Part shown: positions 8,741 to 17,778 of the stretch, piece after piece
Position numbering within the stretch: position 1 is the first letter of the stretch
How the letters are laid out: the number at the start of each line of letters is the position of its first letter
DNA from: Prochlorococcus marinus XMU1419
GTDB taxonomy: Bacteria > Cyanobacteriota > Cyanobacteriia > PCC-6307 > Cyanobiaceae
Reading direction: 5' to 3'
Assembly (NCBI RefSeq): GCF_017695955.1
Contig: NZ_JAAORO010000001.1
Coordinates: forward strand, 248,001 to 312,000
Length of the DNA stretch: 64,000 bases
Translations under genes and position numbers: made by a program
The notes under the pieces: model-generated
The model's database searches: none
Told to the model about the DNA's origin: nothing
What the model saw: the letters and a program-made list of their open reading frames with translations, nothing else

Positions 8741-9482
8741 ACAACATTGCAGTTTCAACTAGTACAGTACTTGCACCGCAGGCATCTCCATTGAAACCTC
8801 CAATTTTATTACCTAGTATGTTTGGGATGGAATAGCTTAGCAATATACCAATCAAAATAAGAATTAAAAATTTAATTAATATTGCTTTGGATGTAATTGA
8901 GACAAATTGGTATGCAATGAAAATTAAAAGGAAAATAATGGAGATCAAAGATTCTTTTTTAAATCCATTCCAAAACTTTTTGTGACTAATAGATTTTTTC
9001 TTATGACTAATATATTTAAAATTTTCTATAAAAAATAAATTTGAAAATCTTCCCCAAAATAAGCATATAGGTAAAACAAAAATTATTAGGTTTTGAATTT
9101 TCAGTATGCAAGCAATTTGAATTAAACTTATAAAAACTAAAGCTTGAACGCCAAAGGAACCAACTTTACTGTCTTTCATGGCTTTTAAACGTCTCTTTTT
9201 ACCTGCAAAAATACCATCGAAAGTATCCATTAAACCATCGAGGTGTAGACCACCAGTAATTAAATATCCCGAAGCCAAACAAATTAATGAAGATGCATAA
9301 ATTGACCAAGAGTTTGTTCTTAAAAAAAGAAAAATATAACTCTGTATTGTTCCAATAAATAATCCTAAAGGCGGTGCAAATTGTGCAATATTTTTAAATT
9401 CGGGATTAATTAAAGGTATCTTTGGAAATGTCGTATAGAAAATCCAAGAGCCTGCAAAATTTTTTATTAAATATTTTTTGAT
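8718..9482 (-). CDS. cobS: Adenosylcobinamide-GDP ribazoletransferase CobS, non-canonical start
   Basis: Membrane enzyme that joins adenosylcobinamide-GDP to alpha-ribazole in B12 (pseudo-B12) assembly. Motifs GGLHLDGLMDTFDGIFAG and KDSKVGSFGV are diagnostic, and the C-terminus has GGFNGDACGAST. Conserved N-terminal sequence (KNFAGSWIFYTTFPKIP, FAPPLGLFIG) lies upstream of the first TTG at 9278. The frame stays open to a TGA at 9498-9500 but contains no ATG, GTG or TTG there. I place the start at an ATC (9482), giving about 254 residues, the normal family length; ATA at 9467 or ATC at 9497 are alternatives. It overlaps the histidine kinase 3' end. Confidence 0.82.
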   Translation of the reverse strand: MKKYLIKNFAGSWIFYTTFPKIPLINPEFKNIAQFAPPLGLFIGTIQSYIFLFLRTNSWSIYASSLICLASGYLITGGLHLDGLMDTFDGIFAGKKRRLKAMKDSKVGSFGVQALVFISLIQIACILKIQNLIIFVLPICLFWGRFSNLFFIENFKYISHKKKSISHKKFWNGFKKESLISIIFLLIFIAYQFVSITSKAILIKFLILILIGILLSYSIPNILGNKIGGFNGDACGASTVLVETAMLFMHAILL

Positions 9483-9555
9483 GAGATAAAAATAGATTCA
9501 ATATTAAATAATAGGTTAGATTAATGAAAAAGGATCAAAAATTTTATAAATTATC

Positions 9556-10674
9556 GTGTTTGAATTTGAAATTACATCGAATTGCAGTAATACAATGGCA
9601 AGAACTGGCATATTTCATACACCAAATGGTGAGGTGAAGACACCAAAATTTATGCCTGTGGGTACTTTGGCAACGGTTAAAGGAATTTCATCCAAGCAGT
9701 TAACCTCTACAGGATCAGAAATGATTCTCTCAAATACCTTTCATCTTCATTTACAACCTGGAGAAAAATTAATTAAAAAATCTGGCGGAATACATAAGTT
9801 CATGAATTGGACTAAGCCTATTCTTACTGATTCAGGAGGATATCAAGTTTTTAGTTTGGCTAAGTTAAATAATATTTCTGATAAAGGAGTGGAATTTAAA
9901 AATCCAAGAGATGGTAGTCATGTATTTTTATCACCTGAAAAAGTAATGCAGATTCAAATGGATCTTGGATCGGATGTTGCGATGGCTTTTGATCATTGTC
10001 CTCCGCATACAGCTAACGAAAATGATATTGAGGACTCTTTACAAAGAACTCATTCATGGTTGCAAAAATGTGTCGAAACTCATCAGAAATCTAATCAAGC
10101 ATTATTCGGGATAGTTCAAGGTGGTAAGTATCCGAGATTTAGAGAATATAGCGCAAAATATACAAGTTCTTTTGATCTGCCTGGAATAGCAGTGGGAGGT
10201 GTAAGTGTTGGCGAGGCGGTCGAAGAAATACATAGTGTAATTAATTACGTCCCGAAATTCTTACCAGTAAATAAACCAAGATATTTAATGGGAATTGGCT
10301 CTTTAAGAGAAATTTCTTTTGCTGTTGCAAATGGATTCGATATTTTTGACTGTGTTTTGCCTACAAGACTAGGAAGACATGGGACTGCATTTTTTAATGA
10401 TGAAAGATTGAATTTGCGAAATGCTCGATTTAAAAATGACTTTTCTCCAATTGACAAAACTTGTAAATGTGAGACATGTAAGTCCTATTCTCGAGCATAT
10501 TTGCACCATCTAATTAGAAATGACGAAATATTAGGCTTAACCCTCATAAGTTTGCATAATATTGCTCACTTAATAAGATTTACAAATGCAATTTCTACTG
10601 CAATTAGAGATAATTGTTTTACAAATGATTTCGCTCCTTGGAAAACATCCTCTATTGCTCACTATACGTGGTAA
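9556..10674 (+). CDS. tgt: Queuine/preQ1 tRNA-guanine ribosyltransferase Tgt
   Basis: 372 residues, full-length bacterial TGT, which swaps G34 for a 7-deazaguanine in GUN-anticodon tRNAs. The catalytic residues are visible: D92 ([12 protein letters not shown]) and nucleophile D265 ([13 protein letters not shown]). The zinc site is [17 protein letters not shown] near residue 303. The start is a GTG giving [20 protein letters not shown]; there is no better ATG. psbK follows after 33 bp in the same direction, a gene pair also seen in other cyanobacteria, so the two are probably co-transcribed. Confidence 0.96.
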   Translation: MFEFEITSNCSNTMARTGIFHTPNGEVKTPKFMPVGTLATVKGISSKQLTSTGSEMILSNTFHLHLQPGEKLIKKSGGIHKFMNWTKPILTDSGGYQVFSLAKLNNISDKGVEFKNPRDGSHVFLSPEKVMQIQMDLGSDVAMAFDHCPPHTANENDIEDSLQRTHSWLQKCVETHQKSNQALFGIVQGGKYPRFREYSAKYTSSFDLPGIAVGGVSVGEAVEEIHSVINYVPKFLPVNKPRYLMGIGSLREISFAVANGFDIFDCVLPTRLGRHGTAFFNDERLNLRNARFKNDFSPIDKTCKCETCKSYSRAYLHHLIRNDEILGLTLISLHNIAHLIRFTNAISTAIRDNCFTNDFAPWKTSSIAHYTW

Positions 10675-10707
10675 CGTTTTACATAATTAATTAAATTATC
10701 AAAAAAG

Positions 10708-10848
10708 GTGCTCATTCTATTAAATACATTCGCTGAATTGCCCGAGGCTTACAAGGCCTTTGCTCCAACTGTTGATGTACTTCCACTTATTCCTTTATTT
10801 TTCTTTTTATTGGTATTTGTTTGGCAAGCTGCAGTTGGATTTAAATAA
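10708..10848 (+). CDS. psbK: Photosystem II protein PsbK
   Basis: 46-residue single-span thylakoid protein read from a GTG start: [17 protein letters not shown], then the transmembrane helix [20 protein letters not shown] ending GFK. The mature part from about residue 10 (KLPEAY-like processing site, here ELPEAY) and the tryptophan near the end match PsbK, which sits at the CP43 edge of the photosystem II core. It lies 33 bp downstream of tgt and is convergent with the oxidoreductase gene. Confidence 0.95.
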   Translation: MLILLNTFAELPEAYKAFAPTVDVLPLIPLFFFLLVFVWQAAVGFK

Positions 10849-10874
10849 ATATATTTTAATTTAGATTGTTTTTA

Positions 10875-11879
10875 TTAGAAGGGATTTTCAAGTAAAATCG
10901 CATCTCCAGAATTATCTACAGCACTCTCTATAAAATCAGCAATTTTTAATGCTCTTGAGGCTTGCTCACCATCCACCTCAGGTATTTCTTTGCCCCGAAC
11001 GCATTTTAGAAAATGCTCTAGTTCTGCATAAAGAGGTTCAATGGAAGTTGTGCTAACTTCTTCTACATATCCATCATTTCTATAAACTAATTCTCCATGC
11101 TCTGCTGTGTATGATTCATGAGACTTTCGATGGATTTGTAAAGAGTGATTTAAGAAATCAGTTTCTACTAGGGCATTTTGGCAGTGAGCACTAAGATTTC
11201 TAATTTTTTTGTGACTCATTTTGCTGGCAGTTAAGCTTGCAATAACATTATTTTGAAAAACTAAAGTAGCATTGACATAATCTATTAATCCTTCGCTATT
11301 TCTTCCTCCAACGGCTGCTAATTTTTGTATTTTTGAGTTTACAAGCTCTAAAATAAGATCAATGTCATGAATCATTAAATCCATTACTACAGAAACATCA
11401 TTTGCTCTATCTGCATGAGGACTGTGCCTCCTTGCTTCTAAAACAACAATTTCTTCATTATTTACTATTTTATTTAATTCTCTAAAAGCAGGATTAAATC
11501 TTTCAATATGCCCAACTTGTAATAGACAGTTACTTGCATTAGCCGCCTCTATTAAAGATTTTGCTTCCAACTCATTTGCTGCAATTGGTTTTTCAATTAG
11601 AACGTTAGTGCCTCCCTTTAAACAATCTAGTCCTACTTTTTGATGAAGTAGTGTAGGGACAGCGATACAGATAGCATCAACTTTTGGAATTAGGTCCTTA
11701 TAATCCTTGAACCATTCACATTGAAATTGCTCAATAGCTAATTTGCCTCTCTCTTCATTTGGATCTGCGACTCCAATGAGATTTGCATCTTTGAGTAAAC
11801 TTAGTACTCGAGCATGATGCCAGCCCATATTCCCTATACCTATGACTCCAACCTTTACCGGCGATGAGGTTGGCTGCAT
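10875..11879 (-). CDS. Gfo/Idh/MocA family NAD(P)-dependent oxidoreductase
   Basis: 334 residues. The N-terminal Rossmann fold has GVIGIGNMGWHHARVL (near residue 11), followed by the family EKP motif (NVLIEKPIA near residue 95) and a catalytic-type histidine in DLMIHDIDLILEL near residue 173. The C-terminal part is the alpha/beta substrate domain. The family acts on sugars and related alcohols; UDP-sugar 3-dehydrogenase-like members are the closest by eye, but substrate specificity cannot be read from sequence. It lies 50 bp upstream (in transcription order downstream) of the CNNM-type gene on the same strand. Confidence 0.85.
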   Translation of the reverse strand: MQPTSSPVKVGVIGIGNMGWHHARVLSLLKDANLIGVADPNEERGKLAIEQFQCEWFKDYKDLIPKVDAICIAVPTLLHQKVGLDCLKGGTNVLIEKPIAANELEAKSLIEAANASNCLLQVGHIERFNPAFRELNKIVNNEEIVVLEARRHSPHADRANDVSVVMDLMIHDIDLILELVNSKIQKLAAVGGRNSEGLIDYVNATLVFQNNVIASLTASKMSHKKIRNLSAHCQNALVETDFLNHSLQIHRKSHESYTAEHGELVYRNDGYVEEVSTTSIEPLYAELEHFLKCVRGKEIPEVDGEQASRALKIADFIESAVDNSGDAILLENPF

Positions 11880-11929
11880 AATTATAAATCCATATATTTA
11901 TTATCATTATCCTCTATGGGGAGTCACAT

Positions 11930-13198
11930 TTAGCTTTTAGGAAGGATTATTTTAACACGATCAATTTTTGGACCTGACATAGAAATAACTTCAAATTTAA
12001 TATTATTGAAATCTAGAACGTCACCAATTTTTGGTACCATTTGAAATTTTTCTAACATAAATCCAGCAAGGGTATGATAATCAGTACCTTCCGGAATTGA
12101 ACATCCTATCTTTTTATTGATTTCAATAATTTCCGATTTTCCAGCTATTGACCATTTTTTAGAGAAATTATCTAACATTCTCATATCTGAATAAATTCTA
12201 TTATTGAGCATTTCCTCTCCAACTATTTCGCCATTTAGATCAGCTGCAGTTATGAGTCCCTCTGTTCCACCATGTTCATCAACTACTAGTAAGAAAGGAT
12301 TGTAGTCTCTTACTATTGGAAATATTTCTGCTAGTGAACATGTTTCTATTATTTTTGTTACTGGTAAAAGGAATGGCTTTAATAATGTATCGGCTCCCAT
12401 TTCACCTTTTGATATTGGCTTAGCAAGATAACGCAAATCTAATACACCTAATACATCATCTAAAGATTCACCAATCACAAAGAAGCGAGCATGTCGAGTT
12501 TTATCTACTTGTTTCATGAGTTCTGAAAAGGTTATATTTTTTGGCAAAGTTACCATTTCAGATCTTGGAATCATCACTTCTTTAACCTGTGTATCTTTTA
12601 AAGCAAAAACTCCTTCAAGAATATTCTTCTCATCTGGTTTTAAACCTGTTACGTTATCTGTTTCTATAAGAGTTTCTAATTCTCCAGCAGATAAACCTGA
12701 GTTTAAAGAATCCCATTTGTTATTTAAATTAAACAAGCCTAAACAGGCGCTAGCAAAGAATTCTATTGTTTTCACTATAGGATTCATAGCTTTTCTTACA
12801 GCATCAAATATCGTGGTTAACCTTAATGCAGCAGATTCTGGATTGTTAATTACTAAAGCTTTTGGAATTAGTCCAGAAACAAGAGTAACAACTAAAACAA
12901 CAAATAAAAATAATAGAAGATCATAAAATCTATTTGATAAAATATTGCTTTTCCAATAATCATTAGCCAGGTTATTGCTGAGCCATCCAATTGCAATTAA
13001 TGAAATTGTTACTCCAAATTGAGAAGCAATTAATGAAGATCTAAAGCGTTTTTGAATTTTTAAAATTGAAAATGCTCCTTTCTTTTTTTCTTCTATTAAC
13101 CTTAAAACTTTACTTGGTCTTATTAATAAAAAAGAGAGTTCACTCGCTGCGAAAAAAGCTGGTAAAAATAAAAGAAATAAAAGTAGAGTTATTTTCAT
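11930..13198 (-). CDS. CNNM/HlyC-CorC family transporter-like protein with CBS pair
   Basis: 422 residues. The DUF21/CNNM transmembrane domain (about 1-190, helices near 1-20, 57-75, 93-115 and 135-155) is followed by a tandem CBS domain (about 205-335, with MIPRSEMVTLP and DEHGGTEGLITAADL) and a CorC_HlyC C-terminal domain (about 345-420). Members are linked to magnesium/cobalt efflux or membrane ion homeostasis; the older label hemolysin is misleading. It is followed on the same strand by the oxidoreductase gene. Start ATG with MKITLLLFLLFLPAFFAASE fits the first helix. Confidence 0.88.
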   Translation of the reverse strand: MKITLLLFLLFLPAFFAASELSFLLIRPSKVLRLIEEKKKGAFSILKIQKRFRSSLIASQFGVTISLIAIGWLSNNLANDYWKSNILSNRFYDLLLFLFVVLVVTLVSGLIPKALVINNPESAALRLTTIFDAVRKAMNPIVKTIEFFASACLGLFNLNNKWDSLNSGLSAGELETLIETDNVTGLKPDEKNILEGVFALKDTQVKEVMIPRSEMVTLPKNITFSELMKQVDKTRHARFFVIGESLDDVLGVLDLRYLAKPISKGEMGADTLLKPFLLPVTKIIETCSLAEIFPIVRDYNPFLLVVDEHGGTEGLITAADLNGEIVGEEMLNNRIYSDMRMLDNFSKKWSIAGKSEIIEINKKIGCSIPEGTDYHTLAGFMLEKFQMVPKIGDVLDFNNIKFEVISMSGPKIDRVKIILPKS

Positions 13199-13216
13199 TC
13201 AATGACAAATGAATAA

Positions 13217-13289
13217 TGGGGGTGGCGAGGATCGAACTCGCCTTAGCCAAATTATGAGTTTGGTGCATTCACCAGATTGCTACACCCCC
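13217..13289 (-). tRNA. tRNA with CAU anticodon: Met, or possibly lysidine-modified Ile2
   Basis: A 73-nt cloverleaf: acceptor GGGGGTG/CACCCCC with discriminator A, D-stem GCA/TGC, anticodon stem CCAAA/TTTGG with loop CTCATAA, and T-arm GCGAG-TTCGATC-CTCGC. CCA is not encoded. The anticodon CAT would be called tRNA-Met by default. The D- and anticodon arms look more like chloroplast trnI-CAU, so a tRNA-Ile2 reading AUA is a real alternative. Confidence 0.9.
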
Positions 13290-13430
13290 AAGGGAACTTA
13301 TGTAATTTTAATTACATTGAATTTCAATATACAATATAAAAATAATATTTCAAAAAATACCTCATAAGGAAGTTTTTGTGAGATTTCTTTTTTTTCTTCT
13401 AATCTTTAAATATAAATTTAATTTTTACTA

Positions 13431-13991
13431 ATGGGCAAATTTTCGGATAAGTATGATTTAAATAAAGCAAAATTGTTAAAACAGTTAGTTGAAAAATCTT
13501 ACAAGAAAGGAAACTTCACTTTATCTTCAGGAAAAAAAAGCAGTCATTACTTGAACTGTAAACCAGTGTCATTAAATGGCGAAGGCTTAAACTTAATAAG
13601 TGATTTATTTTTAGAGTTAAAGGACACAAGGTCAAAAGCTGTAGCAGGATTGACATTAGGTGCAGACCCCATAGTAAGTGGATTAATTCTCAAAGCAGCT
13701 TTGCATGGCCAAGACCTTGATGGTTTAATAATTCGTAAAGAAATCAAAAAATACGGTACCAAAGCTGGAATAGAGGGCCCTACATTAGAAGAAGGAACCT
13801 TGGTAACTGTTTTAGAGGATGTTGTTACAACTGCTGGTTCAGTAATAAAAGCTATAAAAAAATTACGAGAAAATAATTATGTTGTTGAGGAAGTTTTGTC
13901 TATAGTTGATAGGCAAGAAGGGGGATTAGAAGCCCTTGAAGATGAAAATGTTAAATTAAAGAGTCTTTTTACAATAAAAGATTTTTTATAA
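13431..13991 (+). CDS. pyrE: Orotate phosphoribosyltransferase PyrE
   Basis: 186 residues, type-I phosphoribosyltransferase making OMP from orotate and PRPP. The PRPP-binding loop is seen in [19 protein letters not shown] near residue 121. The N-terminal [20 protein letters not shown] is the OPRTase hood and the flexible-loop lysines are in [15 protein letters not shown]. Nine bases separate it from the following YgfZ-like gene, so they form a two-gene operon. Confidence 0.96.
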   Translation: MGKFSDKYDLNKAKLLKQLVEKSYKKGNFTLSSGKKSSHYLNCKPVSLNGEGLNLISDLFLELKDTRSKAVAGLTLGADPIVSGLILKAALHGQDLDGLIIRKEIKKYGTKAGIEGPTLEEGTLVTVLEDVVTTAGSVIKAIKKLRENNYVVEEVLSIVDRQEGGLEALEDENVKLKSLFTIKDFL

Positions 13992-14000
13992 TTATTTAAA

Positions 14001-14837
14001 ATGCAAGATATAACAAAAAAGTTTTGGCTTGAAAAATTCGATTGTTTTTCAATTTCTGGAAAAGATGCCAGAAAATTTTTGAATGGAATAACAACAGGTA
14101 ATATTCTTAATTCAGAAAATAAAGTTATCAAAACTTGTTGGTTAACTCCAAATGGCGTTCTAAGGTCATTAATTGAAATTATTTTTTTAGAAACAAACTT
14201 AGAAGTAATTATCTTGGCGGGTAACACAAAAGAAATAATTGATTATTTTAATCAAATTATTTTTCCAGCGGACGATGTAATTCTGAGTAAACCTTCCTTG
14301 ATAAATAGAATTCAAGAAATTGATGAAACTAGTTCATGGAGAACTTACCAGCCTATTTTCTTCAAAACAGAAGATAAAGAATTTGAAATATATAAAAATA
14401 AACTAAATTTACTAAATCCCAATGATTTAAAACTTTGGAAGATTAATCAGGCAATACCCTCATTAGAAATGGAAATAAACGGAAAAAATAATCCTCTTGA
14501 GCTTGGATTACAAGATCTTATAGATTTTAATAAAGGTTGTTATTTAGGACAAGAAACAATGTCAAAAATAAAAAATGTTTCTTCTTTAAAACAGGAAATA
14601 AGAATTTGGAAATCAATTGAATCTAATTTGAATTTAGAATTAGAAGATAAAAATTTATATATAAATTCTGCCAAGGATATTTCTGTAGGCAAAATCACTA
14701 GATTTTTTAAATCAGATCGTCAAATAAAAGGTTTAGCTATGATAAAAAGAAAATATTTAGAGGAAGAAAGTTATTTTTTTTCAGAAATTTTTGGAAAAAT
14801 TAGTATAAAAAAATCTGTAGGATCAATTTTTCTTTAA
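14001..14837 (+). CDS. YgfZ/GcvT-like folate-binding protein
   Basis: 278 residues. The signature K-G-C-Y-x-G-Q-E is present as KGCYLGQETMSKIKN near residue 179. YgfZ (IBA57-like) proteins use folate and help build or repair Fe-S clusters, for example in the tRNA methylthiotransferase MiaB; they are not glycine-cleavage enzymes despite the shared fold. The N-terminal FSISGKDARKFLNGITTGNI is the conserved start of the fold. It overlaps the convergent nuclease gene by 15 bp. Confidence 0.88.
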   Translation: MQDITKKFWLEKFDCFSISGKDARKFLNGITTGNILNSENKVIKTCWLTPNGVLRSLIEIIFLETNLEVIILAGNTKEIIDYFNQIIFPADDVILSKPSLINRIQEIDETSSWRTYQPIFFKTEDKEFEIYKNKLNLLNPNDLKLWKINQAIPSLEMEINGKNNPLELGLQDLIDFNKGCYLGQETMSKIKNVSSLKQEIRIWKSIESNLNLELEDKNLYINSAKDISVGKITRFFKSDRQIKGLAMIKRKYLEEESYFFSEIFGKISIKKSVGSIFL

Positions 14838-16241
14838 TCGATTTTTGATTAAATATTCTGCAATTTGTAGAGTAGCAAAACAATCATCTTTGTTATATTG
14901 GATTATTTTCTTTAAAAATATTTGGTTTTCTGTAATTTGATATTGAATCCACCAATAAAGTGCTTTCGAGCCACTTACATTTTTTTGCACCCATTCAAAT
15001 CCAAGCCAATTAGAGACAGTTTTTAAGCCATAGTTTTTTAGTGGCAATATCCAGGACTTTCTTATTAAGTAATGTAAGTCAATAAATCTGGAGGAAAGTG
15101 AATCTATTTCTTCGAAACTAAAATTTAGTTCTTTCGCAATATTAATTATTGATATTTTTTCAGTTTCTCCGTAATGCAAAACTGGCCATTCCTTGTTTGA
15201 AAAAAGTATTTCAATAATTTTCCTGTAAGATTCTCCTTTATTCTTTTTAAGATTTAAGATTGGTTCATAAACAAGATCTTCTTTTTTTATAGACAAATTA
15301 TTTACTTTTAAAAATCCATATAAAAAATCATGCTTTTCATCTGGATTTGACTCAATATCAAATATATAAAAGCCAGAACATATTTTTTCTAATAGATCAT
15401 GCGTATTATTTTTATTAGAAATGAAATATGGTTCTCCAGAAATATATGCTTTTGCTTGCTTTACAAATAAGGAGGCTTTTTCATACTTTTGATCGTTGAA
15501 TTTAGATAATTTCTCTCCAAGTTGTTTTTCGTTATACAAAGCTAATGTTTGGGTATCAGATATTCCATTTGTTATGAGTAACGAGGCTGTTTTGGAACCT
15601 ATTCCATCTATATCTGTTAGGTATCCATTTTCTTTTGCTTCTTTGTCACAAAATTTTTGCCAGGAACAAATAGTACATTTTTTTCTATCTTGAGTTATTT
15701 CTGGTATAGATCCCTCCAAGCATTCATTCAAATTTAATAAAACATTTAAAACTTTTTTTCTTAATTTTTTATTTATATAAATTTCTTCAACTTTAACTTT
15801 TTTATAAAAAGTGGAAATTACTAATCCTTTCTCAATTTTAGATTCTTGAAAAGATTCCAACAGCATAGAGCAAAAAGCTAAGTCGAATAAATGTTCTTTA
15901 GTTGTTTTGTGGCCTAACTTATAAACAGCAGGTAAATATTTATATTGTCCCCATTTACTTTTACCTTTAGTCTTTACGAGTAATTGTGGACGTATCTCTG
16001 CGTTAATATTTTGAAAAAGATTACCTTTGATTTTTAATCCAATTACCCCCTGATAACCATTTTCACAGGCTTTTAATCCTGTATATATTTCACCATTACA
16101 AAATTCAGAGAAAATTTGAAACTGATTAATTTTATCTATAGCTTTATGGGGAGACCAAACTTCATAAGATTTTTTACCCTTAAAATCGAGCCATGCTTTT
16201 CTTTTGCATCTTGTAAAACTTTTTAAATGAAGAGAATTCAA
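14823..16241 (-). CDS. TM0106-type RecB-like nuclease with RNase H-like C-terminus
   Basis: 472 residues. The N-terminal half is a Cas4/RecB-like PD-(D/E)XK region with a cysteine near residue 12 (FTRCKRKAWLDFKG) and a cluster C-T-I-C-SWQKF-C near residues 190-199, the usual 4-Cys iron-sulfur arrangement. A helix-hairpin-helix segment (DIDGIGSKTASLL) follows near residue 210. The C-terminal part has FYIFDIESNPDEKHDFLYGF and NKDDCFATL, an RNase H-like exonuclease pattern. The family is widespread and uncharacterised; a role in DNA repair is plausible. Not part of any CRISPR locus here. It overlaps the YgfZ-like gene at the 3' end. Confidence 0.82.
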   Translation of the reverse strand: MNSLHLKSFTRCKRKAWLDFKGKKSYEVWSPHKAIDKINQFQIFSEFCNGEIYTGLKACENGYQGVIGLKIKGNLFQNINAEIRPQLLVKTKGKSKWGQYKYLPAVYKLGHKTTKEHLFDLAFCSMLLESFQESKIEKGLVISTFYKKVKVEEIYINKKLRKKVLNVLLNLNECLEGSIPEITQDRKKCTICSWQKFCDKEAKENGYLTDIDGIGSKTASLLITNGISDTQTLALYNEKQLGEKLSKFNDQKYEKASLFVKQAKAYISGEPYFISNKNNTHDLLEKICSGFYIFDIESNPDEKHDFLYGFLKVNNLSIKKEDLVYEPILNLKKNKGESYRKIIEILFSNKEWPVLHYGETEKISIINIAKELNFSFEEIDSLSSRFIDLHYLIRKSWILPLKNYGLKTVSNWLGFEWVQKNVSGSKALYWWIQYQITENQIFLKKIIQYNKDDCFATLQIAEYLIKNRLKKN

Positions 16242-16321
16242 ATTATTGTTTAAGGGCGGTTTTAAAATTTACTCATATAAATTAGTATAGATAATTAAAA
16301 GAAATCAAGGAAATTTGAAAT

Positions 16322-17776
16322 TTGAGTGCTGATAAATTTGAAAAGATAAAATTTGGAACTGATGGTTGGAGAGGAATTATTGGTTTTGACTTTAACCTGT
16401 CCAATCTCTCAAGAGTTGTTGTAGCTGCATGCCAGGAGTTGGATTATCAATACTATAAAGAAGTTAATTCAAAGAAAATAATTATTGGATATGATCGTAG
16501 ATTTATGGCTTGTGAATTTGCCAAGCAAATAGTACCTTTTGTAAGAGGATGTGGTTTTGAACCAATCTTATCTGATAGATTTGTTACAACACCATCTTGT
16601 AGTTTCTATGCCAAAGAAGTCGGTTGTCTTGGAGCGTTAGTAATTACAGCAAGTCATAATCCATATAATTGGCTAGGCCTAAAAATAAAGAGCTTTAATG
16701 GATGTTCTGTTGACGAATCTTTTACAAGTGAAGTTGAAAAAAGATTAATGCTTGGAAATTCAATTGAAAAAATAGATGGTATTAATCAATTGGTAGATAT
16801 TAAGAAATTTCATTTAGATAGAATTAAATCCCTTTTTGATATTGACTATATTTCCAAGAGATTGAAAAAAATGAAATTGAGAATTTTTGTAGATTCTATG
16901 CATGGTTCAGCTGCAAATTGTATGGCTGAGATTTTTGCTTCTAATGATTTAGAAGTTATTTCAGAAATCAGGAAAGATGCTGATCCTTTTTTTGGAGGAA
17001 AACCTCCTGAACCTCTTTTGAATTATGCAGATGATCTAAAACAAACACTAATGAAAAATTCAACAAATGAAGTGAAAACTTTAGGAATTATATTTGATGG
17101 TGATGGTGATAGAATTGCGGCAATTGATGAAAAAGGAAGATACTCTAGTACTCAAGATTTACTCCCATACTTTATTAGCTATTTGGGGGAAATTAAAAAG
17201 AATTCTTATCCAGTTTTAAAGACTGTTAGTGGTTCAGATATTATTAAAAATATATCAGAGAGTCAAAATAGAGATGTTTTTGAACTTCCAGTTGGCTTTA
17301 AATATATTGCTGAAAAAATGATTAAAGAAAAAATATTTATTGGAGGAGAGGAATCTGGGGGAGTTGGTTTTGGTGACTTTATGCCCGAAAGAGATGCTCT
17401 ATATGCAGCGATGGTTTTATTAAATGGAATTGCTGAAAAATCTCAATATTTATATGAAACCTTAGATGAAATTCAAGAAGATTTTGGGCCAAGTTTTTAT
17501 AAAAGAATTGATATTAAATTTCCAAATCAGTCAGAAAAAAACTACGTAAAAGAATTTATCATAGATAATATTCCTGATAATATTAATAATCACAAGTTAA
17601 AAAGTATCTCAAAGATCGATGGAATAAAGTTGAGAATTGATAAAAATTTTTGGCTTCTTTTTAGGTTTTCAGGAACGGAACCTCTTTTAAGGTTATATTG
17701 TGAAGCACCAAAAGAATCTTATCTAATTGAGGTATTAGAGTGGGGTCAAGAATTTATAAATTTGGCAGGAAAATAA
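16322..17776 (+). CDS. Phosphohexomutase (phosphoglucomutase/phosphomannomutase family)
   Basis: 484 residues, four-domain alpha-D-phosphohexomutase. The active serine loop is TASHNP with S111, the Mg loop is DGDGDRIA at D259-R264, the sugar loop is GEESGGVGFGD, and the phosphate loop is RFSGTEPLLRLY near the C-terminus. The start is a TTG giving MSADKFEKIKFGTDGWRGII; no in-frame ATG precedes the conserved FGTDGWRG. The exact sugar (glucose, mannose or both) cannot be read. The ITPase gene starts two bases after its stop, so they are one operon. Confidence 0.9.
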   Translation: MSADKFEKIKFGTDGWRGIIGFDFNLSNLSRVVVAACQELDYQYYKEVNSKKIIIGYDRRFMACEFAKQIVPFVRGCGFEPILSDRFVTTPSCSFYAKEVGCLGALVITASHNPYNWLGLKIKSFNGCSVDESFTSEVEKRLMLGNSIEKIDGINQLVDIKKFHLDRIKSLFDIDYISKRLKKMKLRIFVDSMHGSAANCMAEIFASNDLEVISEIRKDADPFFGGKPPEPLLNYADDLKQTLMKNSTNEVKTLGIIFDGDGDRIAAIDEKGRYSSTQDLLPYFISYLGEIKKNSYPVLKTVSGSDIIKNISESQNRDVFELPVGFKYIAEKMIKEKIFIGGEESGGVGFGDFMPERDALYAAMVLLNGIAEKSQYLYETLDEIQEDFGPSFYKRIDIKFPNQSEKNYVKEFIIDNIPDNINNHKLKSISKIDGIKLRIDKNFWLLFRFSGTEPLLRLYCEAPKESYLIEVLEWGQEFINLAGK

Positions 17777-17778
17777 GG

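Noticed and set aside
12516-12926. 136-codon plus-strand ORF
   Set aside because: It is antisense to the CNNM/CBS gene, whose domains are clear; its composition mirrors that gene.
14823-16241. Cas4-like nuclease as a sign of a CRISPR system
   Set aside because: No repeat-spacer array or other cas genes occur in the window; the domain order is that of the stand-alone TM0106 family.
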